This document shows positions 8,330 through 17,400 of a stretch of DNA of 64,000 nucleotides, one piece after another; position 1 is the first letter of the stretch; every line of letters begins with the position of its first letter. Source of the DNA: Kribbella pittospori (GTDB taxonomy: Bacteria > Actinomycetota > Actinomycetes > Propionibacteriales > Kribbellaceae); assembly GCF_004331465.1 (NCBI RefSeq), contig NZ_SJKB01000007.1, positions 248,001 to 312,000 of the forward strand, written 5' to 3'. The position numbers were made by a program, and so were the translations under genes. The notes under the pieces were generated by a model. That model was not told the origin of the DNA. It worked only from the letters and a program-made list of their open reading frames with translations, and made no database searches.

Positions 8330-8455
8330 ATGACGGTGCACATTGCCGCGCCTCCGGCGCCGGCGGGGTCACGGGGCTTTGACTCCCGCCCTTCCCTCGT
8401 CACTCCAGTCGCTTCGCTCCCTCCGCTCCTCAGTCCAGGGCGGGAGGCCCCGTGA
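8330..8455 (+). CDS. possible 41-codon leader peptide overlapping the nadB start
   Basis: ATG 8330 opens a 41-codon frame, rich in Pro, Ser, Ala and Leu, that ends in TGA 8453-8455 and overlaps the nadB GTG as GTGA. It reads straight through the large hairpin that sequesters the nadB ribosome binding site. If translated, ribosomes would melt that stem and couple nadB translation to their own. There is no protein family and no strong ribosome binding site, so this could be chance; the start is 22 bases after the panC stop. Confidence 0.35.
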   Translation: MTVHIAAPPAPAGSRGFDSRPSLVTPVASLPPLLSPGREAP

Positions 8456-8457
8456 CC
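8367..8457 (+). promoter_or_regulatory. large inverted repeat sequestering the nadB RBS and start
   Basis: Left arm GGTCACGGGGC (8367-8377), bulge TTTGA, then CTCCCGCCC (8383-8391). Right arm GGGCGGGAG (8438-8446) and GCCCCGTGACC (8447-8457). All 20 right-arm bases pair, and the loop is 46 pyrimidine-rich bases. The right arm contains both GGGAGG (8442-8447) and the nadB GTG (8452), so the stem would hide the translation start. It could be a translational switch or a repeat element that landed here. Confidence 0.7.
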
Positions 8458-10119
8458 GGTCCTGCTGTCCCGCAACGGTTGTGTGCGCCCGAGCCTGGTT
8501 GGACCGACACCGTCGACGTGGTGGTGATCGGCTCTGGCATCGCCGGACTGACAGCTGCACTGAAAGCCCGTGAGCTCGGCACTGTTCTGGTGGTGACGAA
8601 GGATGTCGTCGCCTCCGGCTCGACCCAGTGGGCCCAGGGCGGCATCGCGGCCGCGCTCAGCCCGGAGGATTCGCCCGAGGACCATCTGCAGGACACCCTG
8701 GTCGCGGGCGCCGGCCTGTGCGATCCGGACGCCGTACGGGCGCTGGTGACCGAGGGACCGGATGCGGTACGGGACCTGATCGAGCTGGGCGCGCGGTTCG
8801 ACACGCTGGCCGACGGAGATCTGTCGCTGACGCGGGAGGGCGGGCATCACCGCAACCGCATCGCGCACGCCGGCGGCGACGCGACCGGCGCGGAGATCGA
8901 GCGGGCGCTGGTCGCCGCGGTGAAGCGGGCCGACGACATCCGCCTGATCGAGCACGCCCTCGTCATCGACCTGCTGACCGCCGCCGACGGAGGCGTCGCC
9001 GGCGTCACCCTGCACGTGATGGGGGAGGGTCAACTGGACGGCGTCGGCGCGATCCGCAGCCGAGTGGTGATCCTGGCCTCGGGCGGTATCGGCCAGTTGT
9101 ACGCCGCCACCACCAACCCCAGCGTGTCCACCGGCGACGGCATGGCGCTGGCGTTGCGGGCCGGCGCCAAAGTGCGTGACCTCGAGTTCGTGCAGTTCCA
9201 CCCGACCGTGCTCTGGTTGGGCAAGAGCGCGAAGGGCCAGCAGCCGTTGGTGTCCGAGGCGGTCCGCGGCGAGGGGGCGTTCCTGGTCGACCACGAGGGC
9301 AACCGGTTCATGCAGGGGCAGCACGAGCTGGCCGACCTCGCCCCGCGCGACATCGTGGCGAAGGCGATCATGCGGCAGATGCTTGCCACCGGCAAGGATC
9401 ATGTTTACGTGGACGCGCGCCACTTCGGCGACGAGAAATGGCGGGTCCGATTCCCGACCATCCTGGCGTCCTGTCGCTCGCACGGCATCGACCCGGTGCG
9501 GGAGCTGATCCCGGTCGCGCCGGCCTGTCACTACTCGTCCGGTGGGGTGTGGACCGACCTGGACGGCCAGACCTCGATGCCCGGGCTGTACGCGTGCGGT
9601 GAGGTCGCGTGCACGGGTGTCCACGGCGCCAACCGGCTGGCCTCGAACTCTCTGCTCGAAGGGCTTGTCTTCGCTCGCCGGATTGCCGCTCACCTTGCCG
9701 ACGGCCTCCCGCCCCTGCGTGAGCCGGTGGCCGACATCCGCGTCCCCGGTCTGGTCGACGCGGACGTAGTCGACGAGGTGCAGCGGGTGATGACCGTCGG
9801 TGCCGGTGTCATCCGCAGTGCGCGCGGCCTGGCGGAGGCCGGTGCGACCCTCGGCAAGCTGATCGAGCAGCCGGCCGGCGAGCCCGGCACGCCGGGATGG
9901 GAGGCGACCAACCTGGTTACGGTGGCGTCCGCGCTGATCGCCGCGGCCACCGTGCGCGAGGAGAGCCGCGGCTCACACTGGCGCGAGGACCACCCCGATC
10001 GCGACGACCGGAACTGGTCGGGCAGTCTGGACCTGACCCTCCCGTCCGAGGGCGATACCGCGAGACCACGTACGACGTTCGTCCCGCACGACACCAAGGA
10101 GAATGCTCACCATGGATGA
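8452..10119 (+). CDS. nadB: L-aspartate oxidase
   Basis: A 555-residue flavoprotein that oxidises L-aspartate to iminoaspartate, the first step of de novo NAD synthesis. FAD-binding VVIGSGIAGLTAALKA lies near the N-terminus, then STQWAQGGIAAAL, the substrate-capping GREGGHHRNRI-like stretch (here TREGGHHRNRIAHAGGD), EFVQFHPT, the catalytic-loop SEAVRGEGAFL and ANRLASNSLLEGLVFARR. The GTG start at 8452 lies inside a hairpin stem together with its GGGAGG. It overlaps nadC at the 3' end. No nadA is present in the window, so the quinolinate synthase must be encoded elsewhere. Confidence 0.95.
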   Translation: MTGPAVPQRLCAPEPGWTDTVDVVVIGSGIAGLTAALKARELGTVLVVTKDVVASGSTQWAQGGIAAALSPEDSPEDHLQDTLVAGAGLCDPDAVRALVTEGPDAVRDLIELGARFDTLADGDLSLTREGGHHRNRIAHAGGDATGAEIERALVAAVKRADDIRLIEHALVIDLLTAADGGVAGVTLHVMGEGQLDGVGAIRSRVVILASGGIGQLYAATTNPSVSTGDGMALALRAGAKVRDLEFVQFHPTVLWLGKSAKGQQPLVSEAVRGEGAFLVDHEGNRFMQGQHELADLAPRDIVAKAIMRQMLATGKDHVYVDARHFGDEKWRVRFPTILASCRSHGIDPVRELIPVAPACHYSSGGVWTDLDGQTSMPGLYACGEVACTGVHGANRLASNSLLEGLVFARRIAAHLADGLPPLREPVADIRVPGLVDADVVDEVQRVMTVGAGVIRSARGLAEAGATLGKLIEQPAGEPGTPGWEATNLVTVASALIAAATVREESRGSHWREDHPDRDDRNWSGSLDLTLPSEGDTARPRTTFVPHDTKENAHHG

Positions 10120-10966
10120 AGCCGTCGACCGGCAGTGGGTCGGTGACCTGGTGCGCGCCACCATCGAGGAAGACCTGGCCGGTGGCGCCGACGTCACCAC
10201 GGTCGCGACCGTCGACCCGGACCAGATCTCGGTGGCCGAACTCGTCGCACGCGCCGACGGCGTGGTCGCCGGCCTGGAGGTCGCCGAACTGGTGCTCCGG
10301 CAGGTGGCCGCTCCGGAAGAAATCGAGCTCGAGTACTCGGTTCGTGACGGAGCGTCGGTGCGCAAGGGCGACGTACTGATGACGATCCGTGGCAAGACGC
10401 GCCAGTTGCTGACCGCTGAGCGGACGACGCTCAACCTGCTGTGCCACCTGTCCGGCGTCGCGACCCTCACCCGCCGATGGGTCGACGCCGTCGAGGGGAC
10501 GGGTGTGGTCATCCGCGACACCCGCAAGACCATGCCGCTGCTGCGGTCGCTGGAGAAGTACGCCGTGCGCTGCGGTGGCGGCAAGAACCACCGGATGGGC
10601 CTGTCCGACGCGGCGCTGATCAAGGACAACCACGTCGTCGCCGCCGGCGGCGTGGCGGAGGCGTTCCGTCTGGTCCGCAAGGCTTACCCGGACCTCGCGG
10701 TCGAGGTCGAGGTGGACTCGGTCGACGACGCGCTGATCGCGGTCGAGTCCGGTGCCGAGCTCATCCTGCTCGACAACATGGAGGTCCCGCAGTTGCGGGA
10801 GGCGGTCGAGAAGGTGGCCGGCCGAGCGCGGCTGGAGGCCTCCGGCGGACTCACGCTGGATCAGGCCCGGGCGGTGGCCGAGACCGGGGTCGACTACTTC
10901 GCGGTCGGCGCACTGACGCACTCGGCGCCGGTGCTCGACATCGGGCTGGATCTGCGGGAATCCTGA
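10112..10966 (+). CDS. nadC: quinolinate phosphoribosyltransferase (carboxylating)
   Basis: A 284-residue type II phosphoribosyltransferase that converts quinolinate and PRPP to nicotinate mononucleotide. Signature stretches: EEDLAGGADVTT, TAERTTLNLLCHLSGVAT, RDTRKTMPLLRSLEKYAVRCGGGKNHRMGL, LIKDNHV, EVEVDSVDDAL and LEASGGL. ATG 10112 is preferred over ATG 10103 because AAGGAG (10096-10101) stands ten bases before it and only one base before the earlier ATG. The gene overlaps nadB by eight bases and touches coaX through TGATG, so nadB-nadC-coaX is one translationally coupled unit. Confidence 0.95.
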   Translation: MDEAVDRQWVGDLVRATIEEDLAGGADVTTVATVDPDQISVAELVARADGVVAGLEVAELVLRQVAAPEEIELEYSVRDGASVRKGDVLMTIRGKTRQLLTAERTTLNLLCHLSGVATLTRRWVDAVEGTGVVIRDTRKTMPLLRSLEKYAVRCGGGKNHRMGLSDAALIKDNHVVAAGGVAEAFRLVRKAYPDLAVEVEVDSVDDALIAVESGAELILLDNMEVPQLREAVEKVAGRARLEASGGLTLDQARAVAETGVDYFAVGALTHSAPVLDIGLDLRES

Positions 10967-11730
10967 TGCTCCTCGCCGTCGCCGTCGAAAACACCAGGAC
11001 GCTGGTCGGCCTGGTGCTCGACGGCACGGTCAAGCGACACTGGTGGGTCGGCACCGATCCCCGGCGTACGGCCGACGAGTGGGCGGTCCTGCTGCAGGGA
11101 CTGCTGACCGGGGAGTCTCCCGTGTCCGGTATCGCTGTGTGTTCCGCCGTGCCGCATGTGTTGCACGAGCTCCGTGATGTGGTCGCGCGGTACTACCCGC
11201 ACGTGCCGGGGGTGGTGGTCGAGCCGGGCGTGAAGACCGGGCTGCCGGTGCTGGTCGACAACCCGCGCGAGGTCGGCACCGACCGGATCGCGAACGCACT
11301 TGCCGCGGTCAATCAGTACGGCGCACCCTGCCTGGTCGTCGACGTCGGTACGGCGACCACCATCGACGTGGTCAACCCGGCCGGCGCGTTCATCGGCGGA
11401 GTGATTGCCCCAGGCATCGAAACCGCGACCGACGCGCTCGGCCTGGCCGCGGCCCAGTTGCGCCGGGTCGAACTCGTCCGACCACGCGCAGTCGTCGCGA
11501 AGAACACCGTCGAAGCCCTTCAGTCGGGGGCGATCCACGGTTTCGCGGCGCTGGTCGACGGTCTGGTGGGCCGGATCCGTACCGAGCAGTCGCTTGATTC
11601 CTCGACCCCGGTGGTTCTCACCGGTGCCCTCGCCCCTTTACTTGCGGGCGAACTGACCACCGAGATTCGTCACGAACCGTTGCTCACCCTGCACGGCCTG
11701 CAGCACGCGTTTGCCCGGAACAACCAATAG
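10966..11730 (+). CDS. coaX: type III pantothenate kinase homologue with altered first phosphate motif
   Basis: A 254-residue CoaX-type kinase of the ASKHA fold, last gene of the panC-nad block (TGATG overlap with nadC). The second half of the active site is normal: DNPREVGTDRIANA with Asp106, DVGTATTIDVV (126-136) and GGVIAPGIETATDAL. The N-terminal phosphate loop is not. The canonical D-x-G-N-T is replaced by A-V-E-N-T at residues 6-10, removing the acidic residue and the glycine that contact ATP phosphate. It may be weak, inactive or repurposed; the homologous gene of M. tuberculosis is reported dispensable beside CoaA. Translation across this region has no alternative in-frame start. Confidence 0.85.
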   Translation: MLLAVAVENTRTLVGLVLDGTVKRHWWVGTDPRRTADEWAVLLQGLLTGESPVSGIAVCSAVPHVLHELRDVVARYYPHVPGVVVEPGVKTGLPVLVDNPREVGTDRIANALAAVNQYGAPCLVVDVGTATTIDVVNPAGAFIGGVIAPGIETATDALGLAAAQLRRVELVRPRAVVAKNTVEALQSGAIHGFAALVDGLVGRIRTEQSLDSSTPVVLTGALAPLLAGELTTEIRHEPLLTLHGLQHAFARNNQ

Positions 11731-11763
11731 TTGCCTGATCGGGCAGGAGCCCTTGTGTCGTTG

Positions 11764-11781
11764 TGGTGACCGGGATCACCA
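11764..11781. promoter_or_regulatory. CRP/FNR-type palindrome upstream of the DUF6220-MCO pair
   Basis: TGGTGA-CCGGGA-TCACCA is an inverted repeat with the GTGA-N6-TCAC core of CRP/FNR-family binding sites. It ends 34 bases before the DUF6220 start at 11816. Regulator identity is inference. Confidence 0.5.
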
Positions 11782-11815
11782 TGTGCTCAGGGGAAACCGG
11801 GGTTGGGGGAGAGCT

Positions 11816-12280
11816 ATGAGGTCTGTTTATCGGGTACTGGCCGGTCTCGTTGCCATCGGCGTCGTACTGCAGGCGATGTTCATCGCGCTGGGCTGGTTCA
11901 CGGCGATCAGTGACATGGACGACGGCCTGGTCATCGACAAGAACTACGACGGCAACACCGGGCACATTCTGCACGGCCAGTTCGGGATGATGGTGATTCC
12001 GATCCTCGCGCTGTTGCTGCTGATCGTGTCGTTCTTCGCGAAGGTCAAGGGCGGAGTCAGGTGGGCGCTCTACGTGGTCGGCCTGGTCGCGCTGCAGATC
12101 ACGCTGGCGTTCCTGTCGTTCGGAGCGCCCGCGCTCGGCGCGCTGCATGGCCTGAACGCGTTCGCGCTGCTCGCGGTTGCCGCTATCGCGTCCCGGCGAG
12201 CCGCCGCCGCGCGGGTGCCGGCCGCTGAGACTGCGGCGGACTCGGGAGTTGACTCCCCGGGCTCGACGACCACCGTCTAG
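11816..12280 (+). CDS. DUF6220-like four-helix membrane protein
   Basis: A 154-residue protein with about four hydrophobic segments: N-terminal MRSVYRVLAGLVAIGVVLQA, a long middle segment IPILALLLLIVSFFA, and ALYVVGLVALQITLAFLSF, with a conserved-looking ALHGLNAFALL before the charged tail. This layout is that of DUF6220 proteins, which often lie beside multicopper oxidases. ATG 11816 is preceded by GGGGGAGAG. The following multicopper oxidase ATG begins on the base after its stop codon, so the two are co-translated. Role unknown; an electron-transfer or copper-handling partner is a guess from context. Confidence 0.65.
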   Translation: MRSVYRVLAGLVAIGVVLQAMFIALGWFTAISDMDDGLVIDKNYDGNTGHILHGQFGMMVIPILALLLLIVSFFAKVKGGVRWALYVVGLVALQITLAFLSFGAPALGALHGLNAFALLAVAAIASRRAAAARVPAAETAADSGVDSPGSTTTV

Positions 12281-13729
12281 ATGCCTTTGGCAACAAAGCT
12301 GGCCGAGCGGCGCCGGTTGCTGATCGCTGTCGCCGCGACACTGGTCGTACTGGCGCCGCTGGCCTTCTTCTGGCAGCGGAGCCTGATTCCGAACGACCTC
12401 TCCCCGATGACCATGGGGTACGCCGACTACGGTGGCGGCCCCATGGTCCATGCCCATCACGGCCAGGACGTCAGCGCGCTGAAGGGGCCGGCCGAGGGAA
12501 CGCCTGACGTGGCGGTGGAGCTGACCGCCCGCAAGGAGAAGTTCGAGATCCCCGGGCGCGGGTCGGTGGACGGCTACACGTTGAACCACACGTCTCCCGG
12601 CCCGCAGATCGTCGCAAAACAAGGCGATCTGATCCAGGTGACCCTGCACAACGAGTCGATTCCCGAGGGAATCACCCTGCACTGGCACGGCGTCGACGTA
12701 CCGGCGGCCGAGGACGGCGTCGCGGGCGTCACCCAGGACGCGGTCGGCCCGGGCCAGTCGTTCGTCTATCGCTTCGTCGCGAAGGACGCCGGCACGTACT
12801 GGTACCACTCGCACCAGGTCTCCCACGAACAGGTGAAGAAGGGCCTGTACGGCGTACTGATCGTGCAACCGAGCCCGACCGACGTGATCGCGGCCGTGCA
12901 CACGTACGACAAGATCCGGACAGTCAACGGCGGGTACGGCGAACGCCGGGTGGCGGCACCGGGATCGACGGTCCGGGTGCGACTCATCAACACGGACAAC
13001 GGGCCGATGGCTGCCTGGGTCGACGGAGCGCCGTACCGGGTGGTGGCGGTCGACGGGACCGACGTGAACGCGCCGACCGAGGTGAGCAACAAGACCGTGC
13101 TCGTCACCGCGGGTGGACGGATCGATCTGCAAGTGACGATGCCGCAGGGATCAGCCGTGCGGATCGGCCTGGGTGGTGGGCCGACCACGCTGGTGATCGG
13201 TGACGGCAACGCGCCGACCGGTACCGAACCGCGTGACCGGGTCGACCTGTTGAGTTACGGCTCGCCGAAGCGGCTCGAGTTCGATCCGGCGAAGGCCGAC
13301 CGGAACTTCCAGTACACCATCGGCCGCCGGCCCGGGTTCTTCGACGGCAAGCCCGGGCTGTGGTGGACGATCAACGGGCACCAGTTCCCGGACGTGCCGA
13401 TGTTCGTGGTGTCCGAGGGCGACGTCGTTCGGATGACGATCAAGAACACGTCCGGCCAGGTCCATCCGATGCACCTGCACGGCCACCACGTGGTCGTACT
13501 GAGTCGCAACGGCACGGCCGCGACCGGCAGCCCGTGGTGGACGGACTCACTGAACGTCGAGGACGACGAGACCTACGAGGTCGCGTTCGTCGCCGACAAT
13601 CCGGGCATCTGGATGGACCACTGCCACAACCTGCCGCATGCCGCACAGGGCCTGGTCACCCACCTCATGTACACCGGCGTCACCAGCAACTTCCACCTCG
13701 GTGGTTCCCCGGGCAATCAGCCCGAGTAG
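12281..13729 (+). CDS. multicopper oxidase, secreted or membrane-anchored
   Basis: A 482-residue protein with an N-terminal signal anchor (RRRLLIAVAATLVVLAPLAFFW) and all four copper-ligand motifs: LHWHGVDVP, WYHSHQVS, HPMHLHGHH and the type-1/trinuclear HCHNLPHAAQGLVTHLMY. It should oxidise a substrate outside the membrane and reduce oxygen to water. There are two clear cupredoxin domains, N- and C-terminal, with a middle part of lower similarity; the length fits a laccase or copper-resistance oxidase. A His-rich stretch, MVHAHHGQD, sits after the anchor and could bind copper. The start directly follows the DUF6220 stop. Confidence 0.9.
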   Translation: MPLATKLAERRRLLIAVAATLVVLAPLAFFWQRSLIPNDLSPMTMGYADYGGGPMVHAHHGQDVSALKGPAEGTPDVAVELTARKEKFEIPGRGSVDGYTLNHTSPGPQIVAKQGDLIQVTLHNESIPEGITLHWHGVDVPAAEDGVAGVTQDAVGPGQSFVYRFVAKDAGTYWYHSHQVSHEQVKKGLYGVLIVQPSPTDVIAAVHTYDKIRTVNGGYGERRVAAPGSTVRVRLINTDNGPMAAWVDGAPYRVVAVDGTDVNAPTEVSNKTVLVTAGGRIDLQVTMPQGSAVRIGLGGGPTTLVIGDGNAPTGTEPRDRVDLLSYGSPKRLEFDPAKADRNFQYTIGRRPGFFDGKPGLWWTINGHQFPDVPMFVVSEGDVVRMTIKNTSGQVHPMHLHGHHVVVLSRNGTAATGSPWWTDSLNVEDDETYEVAFVADNPGIWMDHCHNLPHAAQGLVTHLMYTGVTSNFHLGGSPGNQPE

Positions 13730-13732
13730 GGC

Positions 13733-13833
13733 GTGCAGCTGGACAGGAGGTGTGCCGGTCAGTCGTAGTGCACCCGAGCGCACTCGCGCCCGGTATACGG
13801 CGTCTCGCAGGTGCACTACCTGTCGAGCTGCAC
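13733..13833. repeat. nested inverted repeats between convergent genes
   Basis: Outer arms GTGCAGCTGGACAGG (13733-13747) and CCTGTCGAGCTGCAC (13819-13833) pair at 14 of 15 positions. Inside lie perfect arms GTAGTGCAC (13765-13773) and GTGCACTAC (13811-13819). The structure spans the gap between the oxidase and the AhpD-like gene and includes the latter's last codons. A bidirectional terminator is likely; there is no T tract. Confidence 0.55.
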
Positions 13834-14379
13834 ACCTCCTCCGACGGTCAGGGCCTTGCGGAGGAGGTCGGGGAGCGAGTTGAACGCGGCGTCGGGTGGG
13901 GTGCCGGTTGCTGCGAGGGTCTTGGAGAAGAAGCATCGGGCAGCCGCGGCGAGGACGACGTCGAGGACGTCGGAGTCGGTCAGTCCGACGGCCTTCAGTT
14001 CGTCCACGTCCGCCTGGGTGATGGTGTCGGCGGCCAGCGCGACCTTGCGCGCGAAGGCCATCACGGCGCGGTCGACCGGGTCGGCCGGCGGCTCGTCGAC
14101 CAGCGCCGCGACCTCCTCGGACGTGTAGAACTTGTCGGCCAGCACCTGACCGTGCGCGAGGCTGCAGTAGCTCGACTTCAGCGCGGTCGCGGCGGCCAGC
14201 GTGGCCAACTCGTAGCGGCGCAGGTCCATGGATTCCTTGATCGCGCCGTTGAGCTTTTTCCACGCGTCGTACACGGCCGGCCGGGCCGCGAACGTGGTGA
14301 CGAAGTTCGGTATGTGACCTGCCGGAGCCCGGTTGCTCTCGAAGAAGTCACGGTCGGACGGTGTGTCGATGAATGCCAT
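13816..14379 (-). CDS. AhpD-like / carboxymuconolactone decarboxylase-family peroxidase-related protein
   Basis: A 187-residue all-helical protein. The core motif is TALKSSYCSLAHG, with one Cys and the His of the AhpD fold, and the earlier part (NFVTTFAARPAVYDAWKKL) matches the peroxidase-related subgroup. The usual CxxC is reduced to a single cysteine (SxYC), as in that subgroup, so peroxidase chemistry is uncertain. ATG 14379 follows GGGGGG. It lies 67 bases downstream of the large regulator on the same strand, and a 25-base sequence shared with position 18500 sits in that gap. Confidence 0.75.
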   Translation of the reverse strand: MAFIDTPSDRDFFESNRAPAGHIPNFVTTFAARPAVYDAWKKLNGAIKESMDLRRYELATLAAATALKSSYCSLAHGQVLADKFYTSEEVAALVDEPPADPVDRAVMAFARKVALAADTITQADVDELKAVGLTDSDVLDVVLAAAARCFFSKTLAATGTPPDAAFNSLPDLLRKALTVGGGVQLDR

Positions 14380-14415
14380 GCTGGTTTCCCCCCTTGTGGC
14401 TCCTTCACGGTAGGT

Positions 14416-14440
14416 CCGGCGTACCGATCCGGCAACGACG
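14416..14440. repeat. copy 1 of a shared 25-base regulatory-looking motif
   Basis: Twenty-four of 25 bases match 18500-18524, in the same orientation; the copies start CCGGCGTACC here and CCGGCATACC there. This copy lies upstream of the AhpD-like gene. The other copy is part of a TTGCCGG-N9-CCGGCAA palindrome. Confidence 0.6.
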
Positions 14441-14446
14441 TTGGAG

Positions 14447-17400
14447 CTATTGCTCAGCTTGGCGCAGCAGTGCCGCGGTGGCCGCGGCGTGAGCCTCGAG
14501 GCCCAGGCGCCGGTGAGTGTCCAGCGCGGCGCGGAGCAGTTCACGCGCGGCGGCGCGGTCCCCGGCGGCGAGGGCAAGGTGGCCGAGCGTGTGACGGACG
14601 CTGCCGAGGAAGAACGCGCCCATGCCCCCGACCGCCAGCCGATCGGCGTACGGCGTCAACTGGTCGCGCAGGTCCGCGATCGCGCGCTGGTCGCCGAACT
14701 CGATCCAGACCCTGGCCCGGATCCCGGTCATGCCGATCCACAGGAAGTCCCGGAGCAGTGGGCGCTGCTCCGCCCAGTCGCCGAGCATGATCCTGGCCTC
14801 GTCGGTCCGGGAGCACGCGATCAACGCCAGCGCATGCAGGTCGCGCAGGACCAGCTGGTGCAGCGCGGCCTCGCGCAGCGCCGGTTCCAGCTCTGCCAGC
14901 CGGCCTTGGATCATGCGCATGGTGGCGAGCTGGCCGATGCCGAGAGCCAACGGCGCCATTGAGACCGTCGACTGCAGCATCACGATGCGCTCCAGCGCCG
15001 TCTCCGCGGCGGCGAAGTCGCCGACCGCCTGCCGTTCGAGCGCGAGCGCCGAGCCGGCGACCAGCAGGACCGGGACGAACTGGTGCTGTGCGGCGATCCG
15101 CTCGGCGCGGTGCATGTCGGCGACTGCCTGCTCCCAGGCGCCGCGCTCGGCCCGGTCGACGGCCCGCATACAGAGCGCGGCGGCGAGTCCGGAGACGTCG
15201 TCGTGCCGGCCGGCCAGGATCACGAGTTCGTCGGCGATCGCGGCCCTGCGGTCGAGCAGGTCGGGCCGTTCCATGGCCAAGTGGGTCAGTTGGAGGACGG
15301 GGAGCAGCTGTTGTGGTGAGCCGGCCTGCCTGGTCGTCAGCAAGGCATCGGTCGCGAGTGACGTCGCACGGTCCGCGGACTCCGGCTGGTACAGGAGTTC
15401 GACGGCCAGGGTGGCCTGGACGTGTGCCCGGAGCAGCGTCTCCGAGGCCGGCAGCGCGGCCAGGACCTGGTCCCACAGCTGGATCGCCACCTGGTCCGGC
15501 GCGGCGTAGTCACGCCACGTCCAGATGTTGCGTTCGCTGATCACGAGCAGCGCATGAGCGGCCGCAACGGCGTCGCCGCGGGCCAGTGCGGAGCGCGCCG
15601 CGTCGGCGAGCGAGACCCATGCCTCGACCGGACGCGCCATCCAGTGCTGGGCCCGGCCGAGACCGGTCAGCACCGCCTCCCGCTCTTCAGCGGTCGCCAT
15701 CGGATCCCGGTCCTGCAGCTCGGCCGCCATCCGGAACAGCCGCAGTGCCTCGTCGTGCGCGGAGCGCTCGGCGGCCCGGCGAGCGCCCCGGTTCGCAAAC
15801 GTCCAGGCCGATCGGGCATGCACGGATCCAGCGAGCCGGTAGTGCTCGGCCAGTTGTGCCGTGTGGGGTTCGAGATGGCCGATGCGCTGCCGTTCCAAGG
15901 CCTGCGCGGCTCGTGCGTGCGCCCGGGCGCGAGCGGGGGCGGGCAGCGAGCGATAGATCGCGTCCCGTACGAGCGCATGCGTGAACCGGTAGCGGCTCGG
16001 TGTCTCCTCCTCGAGCAGGCCACAGCGCAGCGCGGCCTCGACGGAGTCATCGACGGCCTCGGCCGTTACGCCCGCAGCGGCCGCGACCACGTCGAGGTCG
16101 AAAGATCGACCCAGGACCGCCGCAGCCGCGAGGATGTCGCCGGTCTCGTCCGGCAGCTGGGTCAACCGCTGCCGGACCACGTCGCGGACCCCACCGGGCA
16201 CCTCTTGCCAGGACGGCGCGGCTGGGTCGGTCAGGTCGCCGGCATTGGCCAGCAGGCGGACGAATTCGTTGATGTAGAAGGGGTTTCCGTCCGTCCGGCT
16301 CCGGATCGCCGCGGCGACCTGGCGGTCGACGTCGACACCGGTGTTGAGCGACACATGTGCTCTGATCGCGTCCTCGTCGAGACCCGCGAGTTCAATCCGT
16401 ACGGGATCGAGCCGGGCCAGGGCAGCCAGGACCTCGGCCACCGCCGTACTGATGTCAGCGTCCGCATCCCGGCAGGTGACCACCAGCAGGACCGGTACGT
16501 CGGCCAGCGTGGCGGCGATCCGGCGCAGCAGACGCAGGCTGTCCGCATCGGCCCAGTGCATGTCGTCCAGCACGAGCAGCGATGCGGGGCCGGACCGCAA
16601 GGCCTCGACCACAGTGCCGGCCAGCTGGAAGGTCGACGACGCCGCGTCGATCGGCGCCGGACCGGACAGCTGGAGTACGCCGGTGTCGCCGAACAACTGG
16701 TCCGCAGCTTGCTGCCATCCCCAGAGCGGAGCACTGGCATCGGGCTCCCAGCCGCCCCAACCGCACCGGAAGCCGGCCGCCTTCGCGTCCGTGGCCACGG
16801 CTTGCGCCAACGACGTCTTCCCGATACCTGGCTCCCCGCTGACCAGGACAACGCGGCCGCTTCCAGCAGTCGCCTCGTCCATCGCCCGCCGTACCTCGAG
16901 CAGTTGCTCCCCCCTGCCCGGCAGTGCGGCGGAGTCGGCGGAGGTCGGAAGGTCCAGGTCGGGGGATTGCCGCAGGACCGCCTCCTCGAGGTTGCGCAGT
17001 CCGATCCCCGGGTCGAGGCCGGCCTCGTCGACCAGTCGGCGGCGTGCCCGGCGCAACGCATCCAGCGCATCGGCCTGCCGTCCCGACCGGTAGAGCGCCA
17101 GCGCGAGCAGTGCCCACAGCCGTTCGCGCAACGGATGCGATTCGACGAGATGCTCGAGCTCGGGTGCGGCGAGGCGGTGCTGACCGAGCGCGAGCCGGGT
17201 CGCCCAGAGATCCTCGACGGCGGTCAGCCGCAGCTCCTCGAGACGAGCCGCTTCCGCTTGGATGGCAGGCGTCGTACTGGCCACGTCGGCGAAGGCATCA
17301 CCCCGCCAGAGGTCCAGTGCGGTCCGGAGAAGCGTCTCCGCCTGGGCCGGATCGGCGGTGATCAAAGGCGACGCCTCGGCCAGCAGAGCGGTGAACTGCC

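Noticed and set aside
13741..13754. 14-base identity GGACAGGAGGTGTG here and at 62106-62119
   Set aside because: Several 14-base repeats are expected by chance in 64 kb of GC-rich DNA and no longer match extends it.
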